A DNA stretch of 64,000 nt from Mesorhizobium sp. CA14 (GTDB lineage Bacteria; Pseudomonadota; Alphaproteobacteria; Rhizobiales; Rhizobiaceae), in the NCBI RefSeq assembly GCF_020165195.1, contig NZ_JAIUHR010000026.1, positions 1 to 64,000 of the forward strand, written 5' to 3'. The translations under genes and the position numbers were made by a program. The notes below the pieces were generated by a model. It was not told where the DNA came from. It saw nothing but the letters and a program-made list of their open reading frames with translations, and did no database searches. Shown one piece after another: positions 1-8,752 of the stretch (position 1 is the first letter of the stretch; each line of letters opens with the position of its first letter).

Positions 1-73
1 TCTGCTTCACCGCCATTGCGATTCCCTCCGAGCTTCCTTCTCAGAGAATCACAACCAGCCAATTACGCAACAG

Positions 74-217
74 GCCCCTTGCGGGAGAAGGTCGTCGCCG
101 AAGGCGACGGATGAGGGCAGCTCCAGGGAAAACCAGCGTCTCACTCCGCTGGAACACCCCTCATCCGTCTCGGCGCTATCGCGCCGATCCACCTTCTCCC
201 ACAAGGAGAAGGAAAAG
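74..217. repeat. Rhizobial palindromic intergenic repeat
   Basis: The left half (gcgggagaaggt, then a small gtcgccgaaggcgac hairpin and ggatgaggg) is mirrored by the right half (cccctcatccg, an inner cggcgctatcgcgccg hairpin, then accttctccc). The ends therefore pair over about 35 bp around a central spacer. Elements of this form are common between genes in Mesorhizobium and related rhizobia. No coding sequence is visible from 1 to 353; the rest is ordinary intergenic sequence ahead of the kinase gene. Confidence 0.7.
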
Positions 218-353
218 ACGAATTTCAATCAATTTTTAATCTTTTTCGCCCGCGCCTCTGGACAAGGCGAATCGGCTTTGATTCTTTAATGGCGATTCGG
301 GCGTGCGGCGTATCCGGATCATCCAGTATACGGCAGATCGGGGAGTGCCATTT

Positions 354-2675
354 ATGGCCAAGGCGGACGCGTGGGGCGCGCCCGGAGGGAAGGCTTTTGC
401 GCGTCGCAAGGCAAGGAACGATGGACTTGCCGGCAATACGCGCCTGATCGCCGAACCTGCCTATCAACGGCTCTTAGCCGCCGAGCCGCTGCTGCGCCGT
501 TCGATCCCGGCTCTGATCATCATCTTCCTGATCGTCATCGCCGCGCTGCGCTTCCTGTCGCTGATGAACGAGCATGATGAGATCGAGCGCGACGCCAAGG
601 CCGTGCTGGCGCTGGGCGCCGGCCAAATGGCGCAGGCCGTCACCGCCGACCCCAGCGCGGCCGGCACCAACGCCATAAGCCTCCTGGAGAACACCAGCCG
701 CCAGGGCGCCATGAGCCGCGCCCATGTGCTTGCCATCACCGACGCCGACTTCAAGGTCATCGCCGTCTCGCCGCTATCCACGGGCTGGCAGGGCCGCACG
801 CTCGACAGCCTCGTGCTGGGCGGCCAGCCGCTGTTCATGTTCGGCGACCGCGCCGGGGTGATGGATGTCAGCATCTCGGGACAGGACTGGTTTGCCGCCG
901 TCAGCCTCGGCGGCGATCGCAAACATGCAGCCGCCGTGCTGGTGCCGCAGGAAGCGGTGTTCGACAGCTGGCGCAAGTCGATGTCGCTCAACGTCACGCT
1001 GTTCGTGCTGACGGCGGGCGTGCTGATCGTCATCCTCTATGCCTATTTCGGCCAGGCGGCGCGTGCCCAGGCCGCTGACCGCATCTATCTCGAGGCGCAT
1101 CAGCGCATCGACATGGCGCTGGTGCGCGGCCGTTGCGGCCTGTGGGACTGGGACATGGTGCGCGGCAAGATGTATTGGTCGCGCTCGATGTACGACATGC
1201 TGGGCTACGAGCCCTGCGACACGATGCTTTCCTTCGGCGAGGTCGACGAGATCATCCATCCCGACGACGGCGACCTGTTCGAGCTCGCCAACCGCATCGT
1301 CGAACGCGAGATCGACCATATCGACCAGGTGTTCCGCATGCGACACGCCGACGGACAGTGGGTGTGGATGCGGGCCCGCGCCCAGGTGATCGATCCGGAA
1401 GCGCCGGAGATCCAGCTGATCGGCATCGCCGTCGATGTCACCGAGCAGCGGCACCTGGCGCTCCGGTCGGAAGCGGCGGACATGCGGCTCAGGACCGCGA
1501 TCGAGAACATCAACGAATCCTTCGTGCTGTGGGATGCCGCCGAGCGGCTGATCATGTGCAATTCGAAGTTCCAGAAGGACAATGGGCTATCGGACCGCGA
1601 TGTCGTGCCCGGCATTCTCCGAGACTCGGTGGAGGAGCGGATGCTGGCCTTCGCCTCGGAGCGCAGGCTTGCCAACGCCAACGGGCCGCAGGGCGGCGTC
1701 AGCTTCGAGCGTCAGCTCGCAGATGGCCGCTGGCTGCAGGTCAATGAGCTCAGAACCCGCGACGGCGGCATCGTCTCGGTCGGCTCCGACATCACCCAGA
1801 TCAAGCTGCATCAGGAAAAGCTGGTCGATAGCGAGCGCCGGCTGATGGCGACGATCCACGATCTCAGCCTCGCCCGCCGCGCCGAGGAGGAACGCGCCAG
1901 CGAGCTGGTCGAGCTCAACCGCAAATACATGAAGGAAACCGAGCGCGCGGAGGCGGCCAATCGGGCAAAATCCGAATTCCTCGCCAACATGTCGCATGAG
2001 CTGCGCACACCGCTCAACGCCATCATCGGCTTCTCCGAATTGATGCAGCAGGGCCTGTTCGGGCCGCTCGGCTCGGAGCGCTACGAGGAATACGCGACCG
2101 ACATCAACGGCAGCGGCAAATACCTGCTCGGCGTCATCAACGACATCCTCGACATGTCGAAGATCGAGGCCGGCCAGTTCTCGCTCGACCGCGAGGAGAT
2201 CGACCTCTGCCCGCTGATCAAGGAGACGGTACGGGTGATCTCGCTGCAGGCGGCGGAAAAGTCGATCAATGTCGAGACGCGCATCGCCGACGCGATGCGG
2301 GTCTACGCCGACCGCCGCGCGATCAAGCAGATCGCCATCAACCTTCTTTCCAATGCGGTGAAATTCACCGGACAGGGCGGCAAGATCACGGTCAGGGCGC
2401 GCAACACCTCAGGCGCGCTGCTGCTCACCATCGAGGACAATGGCTGCGGTATCCCCAAGCAGGCGCTGAGCAAGCTCGGCCGGCCCTTCGAGCAGGTGCA
2501 GAACCAGTTCTCCAAAAACCACACCGGCTCGGGCCTCGGGCTCGCCATCTCGCGCTCGCTGGCCGAGCTGCAGGGGGGCGCGCTAAAGATCCGCTCGACC
2601 GAAGGCGTCGGCACCATCGTGTCAGTGCGAATCCCGCTGAAGAAGGCACCGCCGACGGTGAAGGCGGCGGCTTAG
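354..2675 (+). CDS. pleC: PAS-domain sensor histidine kinase, PleC-like
   Basis: Membrane histidine kinase of the PleC/DivJ/PdhS family, which controls phosphorylation of DivK and PleD and so cell-cycle polarity. From the ATG at 354 (773 aa) there is a membrane segment near residues 51-70, a periplasmic sensor part, a second membrane segment near 212-232, two PAS-type regions, and a HisKA box NMSHELRTPLNAIIGF with His548. N, G1 (DNGCGIP) and G2 (GSGLGLAIS) boxes follow. An upstream GTG at 303 is in frame, but the ATG at 354 starts just before the charged N-terminus. The pleC name rests on remembered synteny with glnE in Sinorhizobium meliloti and on the family-typical HisKA box. Another PdhS-type kinase remains possible. 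Confidence 0.72.
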   Translation: MAKADAWGAPGGKAFARRKARNDGLAGNTRLIAEPAYQRLLAAEPLLRRSIPALIIIFLIVIAALRFLSLMNEHDEIERDAKAVLALGAGQMAQAVTADPSAAGTNAISLLENTSRQGAMSRAHVLAITDADFKVIAVSPLSTGWQGRTLDSLVLGGQPLFMFGDRAGVMDVSISGQDWFAAVSLGGDRKHAAAVLVPQEAVFDSWRKSMSLNVTLFVLTAGVLIVILYAYFGQAARAQAADRIYLEAHQRIDMALVRGRCGLWDWDMVRGKMYWSRSMYDMLGYEPCDTMLSFGEVDEIIHPDDGDLFELANRIVEREIDHIDQVFRMRHADGQWVWMRARAQVIDPEAPEIQLIGIAVDVTEQRHLALRSEAADMRLRTAIENINESFVLWDAAERLIMCNSKFQKDNGLSDRDVVPGILRDSVEERMLAFASERRLANANGPQGGVSFERQLADGRWLQVNELRTRDGGIVSVGSDITQIKLHQEKLVDSERRLMATIHDLSLARRAEEERASELVELNRKYMKETERAEAANRAKSEFLANMSHELRTPLNAIIGFSELMQQGLFGPLGSERYEEYATDINGSGKYLLGVINDILDMSKIEAGQFSLDREEIDLCPLIKETVRVISLQAAEKSINVETRIADAMRVYADRRAIKQIAINLLSNAVKFTGQGGKITVRARNTSGALLLTIEDNGCGIPKQALSKLGRPFEQVQNQFSKNHTGSGLGLAISRSLAELQGGALKIRSTEGVGTIVSVRIPLKKAPPTVKAAA

Positions 2676-2806
2676 GTCGGAATGCGGAATTTCCAAAAGC
2701 TCCGGCGGACAGCGCCCGCTCCGTCCTGCTGGACATCTCCTCACTTCCGGCTTGCCCCGGGCCGGTCAGGGCGGCAGTCAGTCAAACCCAACGGACTGTC
2801 GGGTCG

Positions 2807-3049
2807 CTAAACTGGACCGGTAGGGTTTAAATCATTTGCTGCTGCAGATGCCGGACTTGCATCGGCGCCATTCGATGCCCGTCTATAGGTCAAGCTGACG
2901 ACCAGACCGATATATCCGACCTGCAGAATGATCATGGCCAGGATTGCCCATCCAAGCATCGCCCAGACAAAACCAGTTTCGTTGTAAGCCCAGATCGCCA
3001 CGATGAATGACGTCGTGAACATGCCTACTAAAAATTTCGGAAGATCCAT
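2807..3049 (-). CDS. SyrA-like small inner-membrane protein
   Basis: An 80-aa protein beginning MDLPKFLVGMF with two hydrophobic segments, about residues 8-28 and 32-55, and a polar Ala/Asn-rich tail. The pattern (PKFL.GM, then IILQVGY) matches my memory of the SyrA / exopolysaccharide production repressor family of rhizobia, whose members are small inner-membrane proteins that alter exopolysaccharide gene expression. The ATG at 3049 starts exactly at the family N-terminus; a start at 3067 would add six non-family residues. It sits alone between the convergent glnE and pleC-like genes, after a hairpin. The family call is from pattern only, and which way it acts on polysaccharide here is unknown. 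Confidence 0.6.
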   Translation of the reverse strand: MDLPKFLVGMFTTSFIVAIWAYNETGFVWAMLGWAILAMIILQVGYIGLVVSLTYRRASNGADASPASAAANDLNPTGPV

Positions 3050-3108
3050 AGTTGCCCAGCGCCCCAATGCATGGCGATTTAGGCGGCTTTCAAATCAGCC
3101 GTTAAGAA

Positions 3109-3136
3109 CCCGCCGCTCCATTTGCGAAGCGGCGGG
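3109..3136 (-). terminator. Possible weak terminator hairpin after glnE
   Basis: Perfect arms cccgccgct and agcggcggg with a 10-nt loop. Read on the minus strand the stem is followed by TTCTTAAC, only moderately U-rich. It lies 155 nt past the glnE stop and 60 nt before the SyrA-like start, so it could end glnE transcription or be a leader hairpin of the next gene. Confidence 0.35.
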
Positions 3137-3291
3137 GCCCCCCATCGTCGGGGTGATGGTTGACCCCGGCATTGCTGACAGTGCAATTGCGGTGCCAGAC
3201 CTATTGACCCGTTACGGGACACCTCTGCCAATGACGCAAGACCGGATCCCCGATTAATATTAACTGTGGCTAATGTGCCACCCGGAGAATC

Positions 3292-6267
3292 TCATGGCGA
3301 CGATGCGGTTGATGGCGACGCTCCCGCACGAAGCAGACGGTCGAAATCTCTCCTGACCTTCCGCGACGTCTCCCTAAGATGCGCTTCCAGCACAGCGAAA
3401 TCCGGCAGGTCGGTAACCGCCAGCAAGAGATCCGCAAGCCCCGGAGGGACATCGTCGCGCTGGAACTCGCCGGTGAGGCAAAGCCTGATCATCTGCGTCA
3501 GCGCCAGATAGAGTCTATCGGCTTCATCAAGCTCTTCGCGGATATCAGCTGTGGCGAAATCCGGAGAAAGGCGGGCCAAAATGTCGGCGGTCGCCGTAAC
3601 CCGACGGCCGGGCTCGACATTGCCGGTGATAGTCGCGACCTGGGCGATGAATTCGAGATCGATGAGCCCGCCCGGGATCAGCTTGATGTCCCAGAGGTCG
3701 CGCGGCGGCTTCTCATTCTCGATCAAGGCCCGCATGTCCGAAGCTTCGGCTTTCACCTTGGCGGCATCGCGCGGCTGCGCCAGCACCGCCGCCACTTCCG
3801 TCTCGAGCTCGGCGCAGAGCTCGGCATCGCCGCCGATGGCGCGGGCCCGTGCCAGCGCCATATGCTCCCAGGTCCAGGCGTCCTGGCGCTGATATTTCTT
3901 GAACGCGTCGATATGGGTGGCGACCGGTCCCTTGTTGCCGGAGGGGCGCAGGCGCAGGTCCAGATCGTAGAGCACGCCTTCGGCCGTCGGCGCCGAGACG
4001 GCGGCGATCAGGCGCTGCGTCATGCGGGTATAGTAATGCGAAGGCGCCAGCGGCTTCTCGCCGTCGGAGTCCTCGGCATCGGCATCATGGTCGTAGAGCA
4101 GGATGAGATCGACATCCGAACCCGCCGTGAGCTCGCGGCTGCCGAGCTTACCCATGCCGAGCAGCGCCACCCTCCCGCCGGCGATCCTGCCATGGCGCAG
4201 CGCGAATTCGCCGATCACCGCGTTGAGTGCCGCCTCGATGGTGAGGTCGGCGAGATCGGAAAAGGCGCGGCCGGCCCGCGCGGGATCGATCGAGCCGGCA
4301 AGCAGGCGCACGCCGATCAGGAATTTCTGCTCGGAGGCGAAGATGCGCAGGCGGTCGAGCACATCCTCATAGGCGCGGTCGCCTTCGATGAAGGCGGCAA
4401 GCCGGGCCGAGAGATAGGCGCGATCCGGCAGTTCGGTGAGCAATGCCGGATCGAGCAGGCCGTCGAAGACGTGCGGGCGGCGCGTGATGATGGCCGCCAG
4501 CCGAGGCGCGGCCCCCATGATGGTCGCCATCAGCTTGAGCAGCGCCGGGTTCGACTGCAGCAGCGAAAAAAGCTGGATACCCGCCGGCAGGCCGGCGAGG
4601 AACTCGTCGAAGCGCATCAGGGCCTCGTCGGCGCGCCGCGTCTGGCCGAAGGCCTTGAGCAGCGCCGGGGCCAATTCCGTCAGCCGCTCGCGGGCTTCGG
4701 CCGATTGCGTGACGCGGTAGCGGCCGAAATGCCAGCCGCGGATGACGCGGCAGATGTCACTCGGCCGCTGGAAGCCCAGGCGATGCAGCGTCTGCAGCGT
4801 GTCGGGATCGTCGACATCGCCGGTGAAGACCAGATTGCCGACGCCGGCCGAAAGCTCCGGAGCGGTTTCGAACAGCGCCGCATAATGGCGCTCGACCTGC
4901 TGCAGCGAGGCGCGGAAAGCCTGCGTGAATTCCGCCTCGCCGGCAAAACCCAGCATCAGCGCGATGCGTTTCAGCTCCTCGTCTTCCTCCGGCAGGATAT
5001 GCGTCTGCTCGTCCGCCACCATCTGGATGGCGTGCTCGACGCGGCGCAGGAACCAGTATTGCCGGGTGAGTGCATCGCGCGCGTCGGCGGTGATCCAGCC
5101 TCGCGCGGCGAGCGCTGCGAGCATCGGCACCGTCTCGCGGCCGCGCAGTTCCGGGAAGCGGCCGCCAGCAATGAGCTGCTGGGTCTGGACGAAAAACTCG
5201 ATCTCGCGGATGCCGCCGCGGCCGAGCTTGACGTTGTGGCCCTTCACCGCGATCTCGCCATGGCCCTTGTGGGCATGGATCTGGCGCTTGATCGAATGGA
5301 CGTCGGCGATCGCCGCATAGTCCATGTATTTGCGCCAGACATAGGGCTGCAATTCCTTGAGGAAGGCCGCGCCCGCGGCAAGGTCGCCCGCCACCGGCCG
5401 CGCCTTGATCATGGCCGCGCGCTCCCAGTTCTGGCCGCGCGCCTCGTAATAGCGAAGTGCCGCCTCGACAGGGATCGCCAGCGGCGTCGAGCCGGGATCG
5501 GGGCGGAGCCTCAGATCGGTGCGGAAGACATAGCCATGCTCGGTGCGGTCCTGGAGGATGCGCACGAGACGACGGGTAACCCTGGAGAACAGCTCGGTCG
5601 CGTCGAGCGGATCGATGACGGCCGGCGCTTCCGGATCGAAGAAGACGACGAGGTCGATGTCGGAGGAGAAATTCAGCTCATGCGCGCCGAGCTTGCCCAT
5701 GCCGAGCAGGATCCAGCCCGAACCCTTTGCCGGTTCCGCCGGATCCGGCAGCTTGAGCTTGCCTTGCCGGTGCGCGTCGAGCAGCAGGAAATCGACGGCG
5801 GCTTTTGTGCAGGCATCCGCGAGATCGCTGAGACGGCGCACCGTCACCGAGGTCTCCGCTTCGCCCGAAAGATCGGCCAGCGCGATCAGGAAATGCGCTT
5901 CGGTCTTCCATTGGCGGAGCGTCATCATCAGGCTCGATTCGGAGGCGTCATCCGCGCTGGCCGCGCCGCCGATCGCCTCGCCGATGGCGCCGAGCCGCGC
6001 TTCGATCGTCCGGTCGAACAGCGTGTCGAGAATTGCCGGCCGCCGGCGCGCGACATCGCGCAGGAAGGGCGAGAGGTCGAAGATGGCCGCCAGCAGGTCC
6101 TGCAGCGGCCCCTCGCCCGCCAGGAACGCAGCGAGGCGGGAAAGCCCGTCTTCCTCGGCGGCATCGGCGATTTCCGACAATTCGCGCCGGGCATGGCCTG
6201 CATCCAAGGGGCGGAGCGCCAGCGTCGGGCTAAGCCGGAACTCGGATTCGATTTTCTTCTTCGCCAT
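3292..6267 (-). CDS. glnE: Bifunctional glutamine synthetase adenylyltransferase/adenylyl-removing enzyme
   Basis: GlnE (991 aa, full family length) adds AMP to and removes it from glutamine synthetase in the nitrogen-control cascade, under PII control. Both nucleotidyltransferase domains are present. The N-terminal adenylyl-removase has GMGKLGAHELNFSSDIDLVV, and the C-terminal adenylyltransferase has GMGKLGSRELTAGSDVDLIL; each keeps the G-S-D-x-D metal-binding signature. The start MAKKKIE lies 12 nt after the stop of the upstream histidine kinase gene, so the response regulator, kinase and glnE probably share a transcript. This linkage of glnE to degP and a two-component pair also occurs in other rhizobia as I recall it. 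Confidence 0.97.
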   Translation of the reverse strand: MAKKKIESEFRLSPTLALRPLDAGHARRELSEIADAAEEDGLSRLAAFLAGEGPLQDLLAAIFDLSPFLRDVARRRPAILDTLFDRTIEARLGAIGEAIGGAASADDASESSLMMTLRQWKTEAHFLIALADLSGEAETSVTVRRLSDLADACTKAAVDFLLLDAHRQGKLKLPDPAEPAKGSGWILLGMGKLGAHELNFSSDIDLVVFFDPEAPAVIDPLDATELFSRVTRRLVRILQDRTEHGYVFRTDLRLRPDPGSTPLAIPVEAALRYYEARGQNWERAAMIKARPVAGDLAAGAAFLKELQPYVWRKYMDYAAIADVHSIKRQIHAHKGHGEIAVKGHNVKLGRGGIREIEFFVQTQQLIAGGRFPELRGRETVPMLAALAARGWITADARDALTRQYWFLRRVEHAIQMVADEQTHILPEEDEELKRIALMLGFAGEAEFTQAFRASLQQVERHYAALFETAPELSAGVGNLVFTGDVDDPDTLQTLHRLGFQRPSDICRVIRGWHFGRYRVTQSAEARERLTELAPALLKAFGQTRRADEALMRFDEFLAGLPAGIQLFSLLQSNPALLKLMATIMGAAPRLAAIITRRPHVFDGLLDPALLTELPDRAYLSARLAAFIEGDRAYEDVLDRLRIFASEQKFLIGVRLLAGSIDPARAGRAFSDLADLTIEAALNAVIGEFALRHGRIAGGRVALLGMGKLGSRELTAGSDVDLILLYDHDADAEDSDGEKPLAPSHYYTRMTQRLIAAVSAPTAEGVLYDLDLRLRPSGNKGPVATHIDAFKKYQRQDAWTWEHMALARARAIGGDAELCAELETEVAAVLAQPRDAAKVKAEASDMRALIENEKPPRDLWDIKLIPGGLIDLEFIAQVATITGNVEPGRRVTATADILARLSPDFATADIREELDEADRLYLALTQMIRLCLTGEFQRDDVPPGLADLLLAVTDLPDFAVLEAHLRETSRKVRRDFDRLLRAGASPSTASSP

Positions 6268-6279
6268 TTATCCGCGCCA

Positions 6280-7761
6280 TCAATGCGTCTCCCGCAACGG
6301 GAAACTCATGACCACGGACAATCCGGGATTGGCGGGTAAAAGATCAAGCCTTCCATTGTGGAAAGTCATGATCGCCTTGGCCAAGCTGAGGCCGAGGCCC
6401 GAGCCCGGCTGCGAGCGGCTCTTTTCCAGGCGCACGAAGCGCTCGGTGGCGCGGGCACGATCGGCGTCGTCGGGAATGCCGTGGCCATTGTCGGTGACCG
6501 TAAGCTTGATCTCGTTGCCGAGGCGCTCCAGCACCACCCGCACTTTCGGCGCTTCGGCAGCGTCGGTCGAATATTTGATGGCGTTGTCGACGATGTTGGA
6601 CAGCGCCTGGCCGATCAGCTCGCGATTGCCGTTGATCGTGAGGGCTTCGGGCGCGGTCGCTTCCAGCGCGACGCCCGCTTCCTCAGCCACCGGCTCGTAG
6701 AGCTCGACAACATCGCTCACCGTGGCGGCGAGATCGACGGGGCCGGTCTGTTCCGAGGAATAGCCGGCCTCCAGGCGCGAGATCATCAGGATGGCGTTGA
6801 ATGTCTTGATGAGCTGGTCGGATTCCGCGATCGTGCCTTCCAGCGCCTGGCGGTAATCCTCGATCTTGTGCCGGCCGGCAAGAGTCGCCTCGGCGCGGTT
6901 GCGAAGCCTGGTCAGCGGCGTCTTCAGATCATGGGCGATGTTGTCGGAGACCTGCTTCAGCCCTTCGTTCAGCATGGCGATCCTGGCCAGCATCGAATTG
7001 AGGTTTTCGGACAAGCGGTCGAATTCGTCGCCGGCGCCGGTGACCGGCAGCCGTCCGGACAAATCGCCGCCCATGATGCGGCGGCTGGCGTCCGAGACAC
7101 TGTCGATGCGCTTCAGCGCGGCGCGCCCGACAAAGAACCAGATCAGAATGCCGCCAAGTCCCATCATGCCGAGCGCCAGGGTCAGCGCGCGGCTGATGAC
7201 CGCGCGGAAGCGCTCCGGCTCACCGAGGTCGCGGCCGACCAGCATGATCATCTGGTTGGGCAGTCTCAGCACCAGCGCGATGGCGTTGTGGCCCTTTTCC
7301 CCTGTCGACTGGGGAGTGTTGCTGCTGTCGCCGGTCTGGGGTGCGGGTTGGTCGGTAGCCCCACTGCGCAGCCGGTCGAGTTCGCCCTCGCCGAAGCGCT
7401 GGTAGGAGAAGGGCTCCGTCGTCCAGCCCTCGGTCTCTATCACCCCGGGCTCCAGGCTCTGCACATTGCCGGTCAGGATCTGGCCGTTGGCATCGGCGAT
7501 AAGATAGAGATTGGCGCCAGGCTGGCGCGAACGGGCTTCGACGACGCGCACCAGCACCGGCAGGCCGCCGCGCTGATAGGCGCGGGCCAGGCCCAGCACC
7601 TCGTCGTTGATGGTCTCCTGCGTCTGCGCGGTCAGCATGCGCGCCGACAGCGACGTCATGTAGAGGACGAGCAGCACCGCGCAGAGCGCGAAAAGCAGAA
7701 GATAAAGCGCCGAAAGCCGGGCCGCCGTCGTCTTCATGATGGCCGGCAGGGAAAGAGCCAT
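6280..7761 (-). CDS. Sensor histidine kinase with HAMP domain, partner of the 7770-8444 regulator
   Basis: A 493-aa kinase with membrane segments near residues 14-36 and 192-212, a roughly 155-residue periplasmic domain between them with a Pro/Gln/Ser-rich insertion at about 138-155, a HAMP linker, the H box NIAHDLKTPLTRLRNR (His277), and N, G1 (DNGHGIPDD) and G2 (GSGLGLSLA) boxes. The start ATG at 7761 is preceded by AGGGAGCAAG, a good ribosome binding site, and lies 8 nt after the response regulator stop. Position behind degP suggests sensing of envelope or periplasmic stress, but that is inference. No specific name is certain. Confidence 0.9.
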   Translation of the reverse strand: MALSLPAIMKTTAARLSALYLLLFALCAVLLVLYMTSLSARMLTAQTQETINDEVLGLARAYQRGGLPVLVRVVEARSRQPGANLYLIADANGQILTGNVQSLEPGVIETEGWTTEPFSYQRFGEGELDRLRSGATDQPAPQTGDSSNTPQSTGEKGHNAIALVLRLPNQMIMLVGRDLGEPERFRAVISRALTLALGMMGLGGILIWFFVGRAALKRIDSVSDASRRIMGGDLSGRLPVTGAGDEFDRLSENLNSMLARIAMLNEGLKQVSDNIAHDLKTPLTRLRNRAEATLAGRHKIEDYRQALEGTIAESDQLIKTFNAILMISRLEAGYSSEQTGPVDLAATVSDVVELYEPVAEEAGVALEATAPEALTINGNRELIGQALSNIVDNAIKYSTDAAEAPKVRVVLERLGNEIKLTVTDNGHGIPDDADRARATERFVRLEKSRSQPGSGLGLSLAKAIMTFHNGRLDLLPANPGLSVVMSFPLRETH

Positions 7762-7769
7762 CTTGCTCC

Positions 7770-8444
7770 CTAGCCGCCTTTCAGCATGTAGCCGGCGCCG
7801 CGGATCGTGTGCAGGATCGGCTTGTCGAAACCTTTCTCGATCTTGCCGCGCAGGCGCGAGACGTGGACATCGATGACATTGGTCTGCGGATCGAAATGAT
7901 AGTCCCAGACATTTTCCAGAAGCATGGTGCGCGTCACCACCTGGCCGGCATGGCGCATCAGATATTCGAGCAGGCGGAACTCGCGCGGCTGCAGCGTGAT
8001 TTCGCGGCCAGCGCGCTTGACCGAGTGCGACAGCCGGTCGAGCTCAAGATCGCCGACACGGTAGACGGTCTCGGACTCGCGCGCGCTGGCGCGGCGGTTC
8101 AGCACCTCGACGCGGGCAAGCAATTCGGAAAAGGCATAGGGCTTGGTGAGATAATCGTCGCCGCCGGCGCGTAAACCGGTGACGCGGTCGTCGACCTCGC
8201 CCAGCGCCGAAAGGATCAGCACCGGCGTGGTGTTGCCGCGCGAGCGAAGCGCGGCGATCACCGACAGGCCGTCGCGGCGCGGCATCAGCCGGTCGACCAC
8301 CATCACGTCATAGTCGCCGGCATCGGCGAGCGCGAAGCCGGTCTCGCCATCGCCGGCGACATGGGCGGTGTGGCCCGCCTCGGCGAAGGCTTTCTGCAAG
8401 TAGTCCGCCGCCTCGCGATCGTCTTCCATGATGAGAATCTTCAT
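7770..8444 (-). CDS. OmpR-family response regulator
   Basis: A 224-aa regulator with an N-terminal receiver domain (acidic pair MEDD, phospho-acceptor Asp51 in VVDRLMP, then a KPYAFSELL lysine loop) and a C-terminal winged-helix DNA-binding domain (QPREFRLLEYL, TNVIDVHVSRLRGKIEKG). The start at MKILIMEDD is chosen because earlier in-frame starts add 15 residues not found in the family. It is the first gene of a run that continues through its kinase and glnE. Transcription starts in a spacer carrying two copies of a short rhizobial repeat, downstream of degP. Confidence 0.93.
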   Translation of the reverse strand: MKILIMEDDREAADYLQKAFAEAGHTAHVAGDGETGFALADAGDYDVMVVDRLMPRRDGLSVIAALRSRGNTTPVLILSALGEVDDRVTGLRAGGDDYLTKPYAFSELLARVEVLNRRASARESETVYRVGDLELDRLSHSVKRAGREITLQPREFRLLEYLMRHAGQVVTRTMLLENVWDYHFDPQTNVIDVHVSRLRGKIEKGFDKPILHTIRGAGYMLKGG

Positions 8445-8526
8445 GGAGCCGTTATACGCGATTTCATTGGAAAGTTGAGGGGCAGTCATTCTTCATGCCT
8501 TGCATTCATTAGTCGCATATCTTCTT

Positions 8527-8614
8527 CCCAAAACCGGCGACCACTTTTGGGCGACATGCATTTCGTTCCGCATGTCGTGATCCCAAAACCGGTGCCCACT
8601 TTTGGGCGACATGC
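8527..8614. repeat. Two tandem copies of a 33-bp rhizobial repeat
   Basis: Copies at 8527-8559 and 8582-8614 share cccaaaaccgg, cccacttttggg and cgacatgc and differ at about two bases. Each can fold with CCCAAAA pairing to TTTTGGG. They fill most of the 8445-8752 spacer, where no gene is visible. A degenerate third copy lies at 40872-40905. Confidence 0.8.
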
Positions 8615-8752
8615 GATAAGCGGCAGCGGGTGATGGGAAACCCGCTGCCGCCAGGAGCGAAACACGGTGACTGACTTACGTGCTCGGCCCCATGTTTCCC
8701 CACGGCGGCTCGGGGGTGTTGATACCGCTATGGGGAAAGCTGAAAGTCGATG

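Noticed and set aside
3379..6339. A long open frame on the plus strand over glnE
   Set aside because: It is antisense to glnE, repeats Gln/Arg/Ala-rich composition, and shows no family motifs. Long antisense frames are expected in high-GC DNA.
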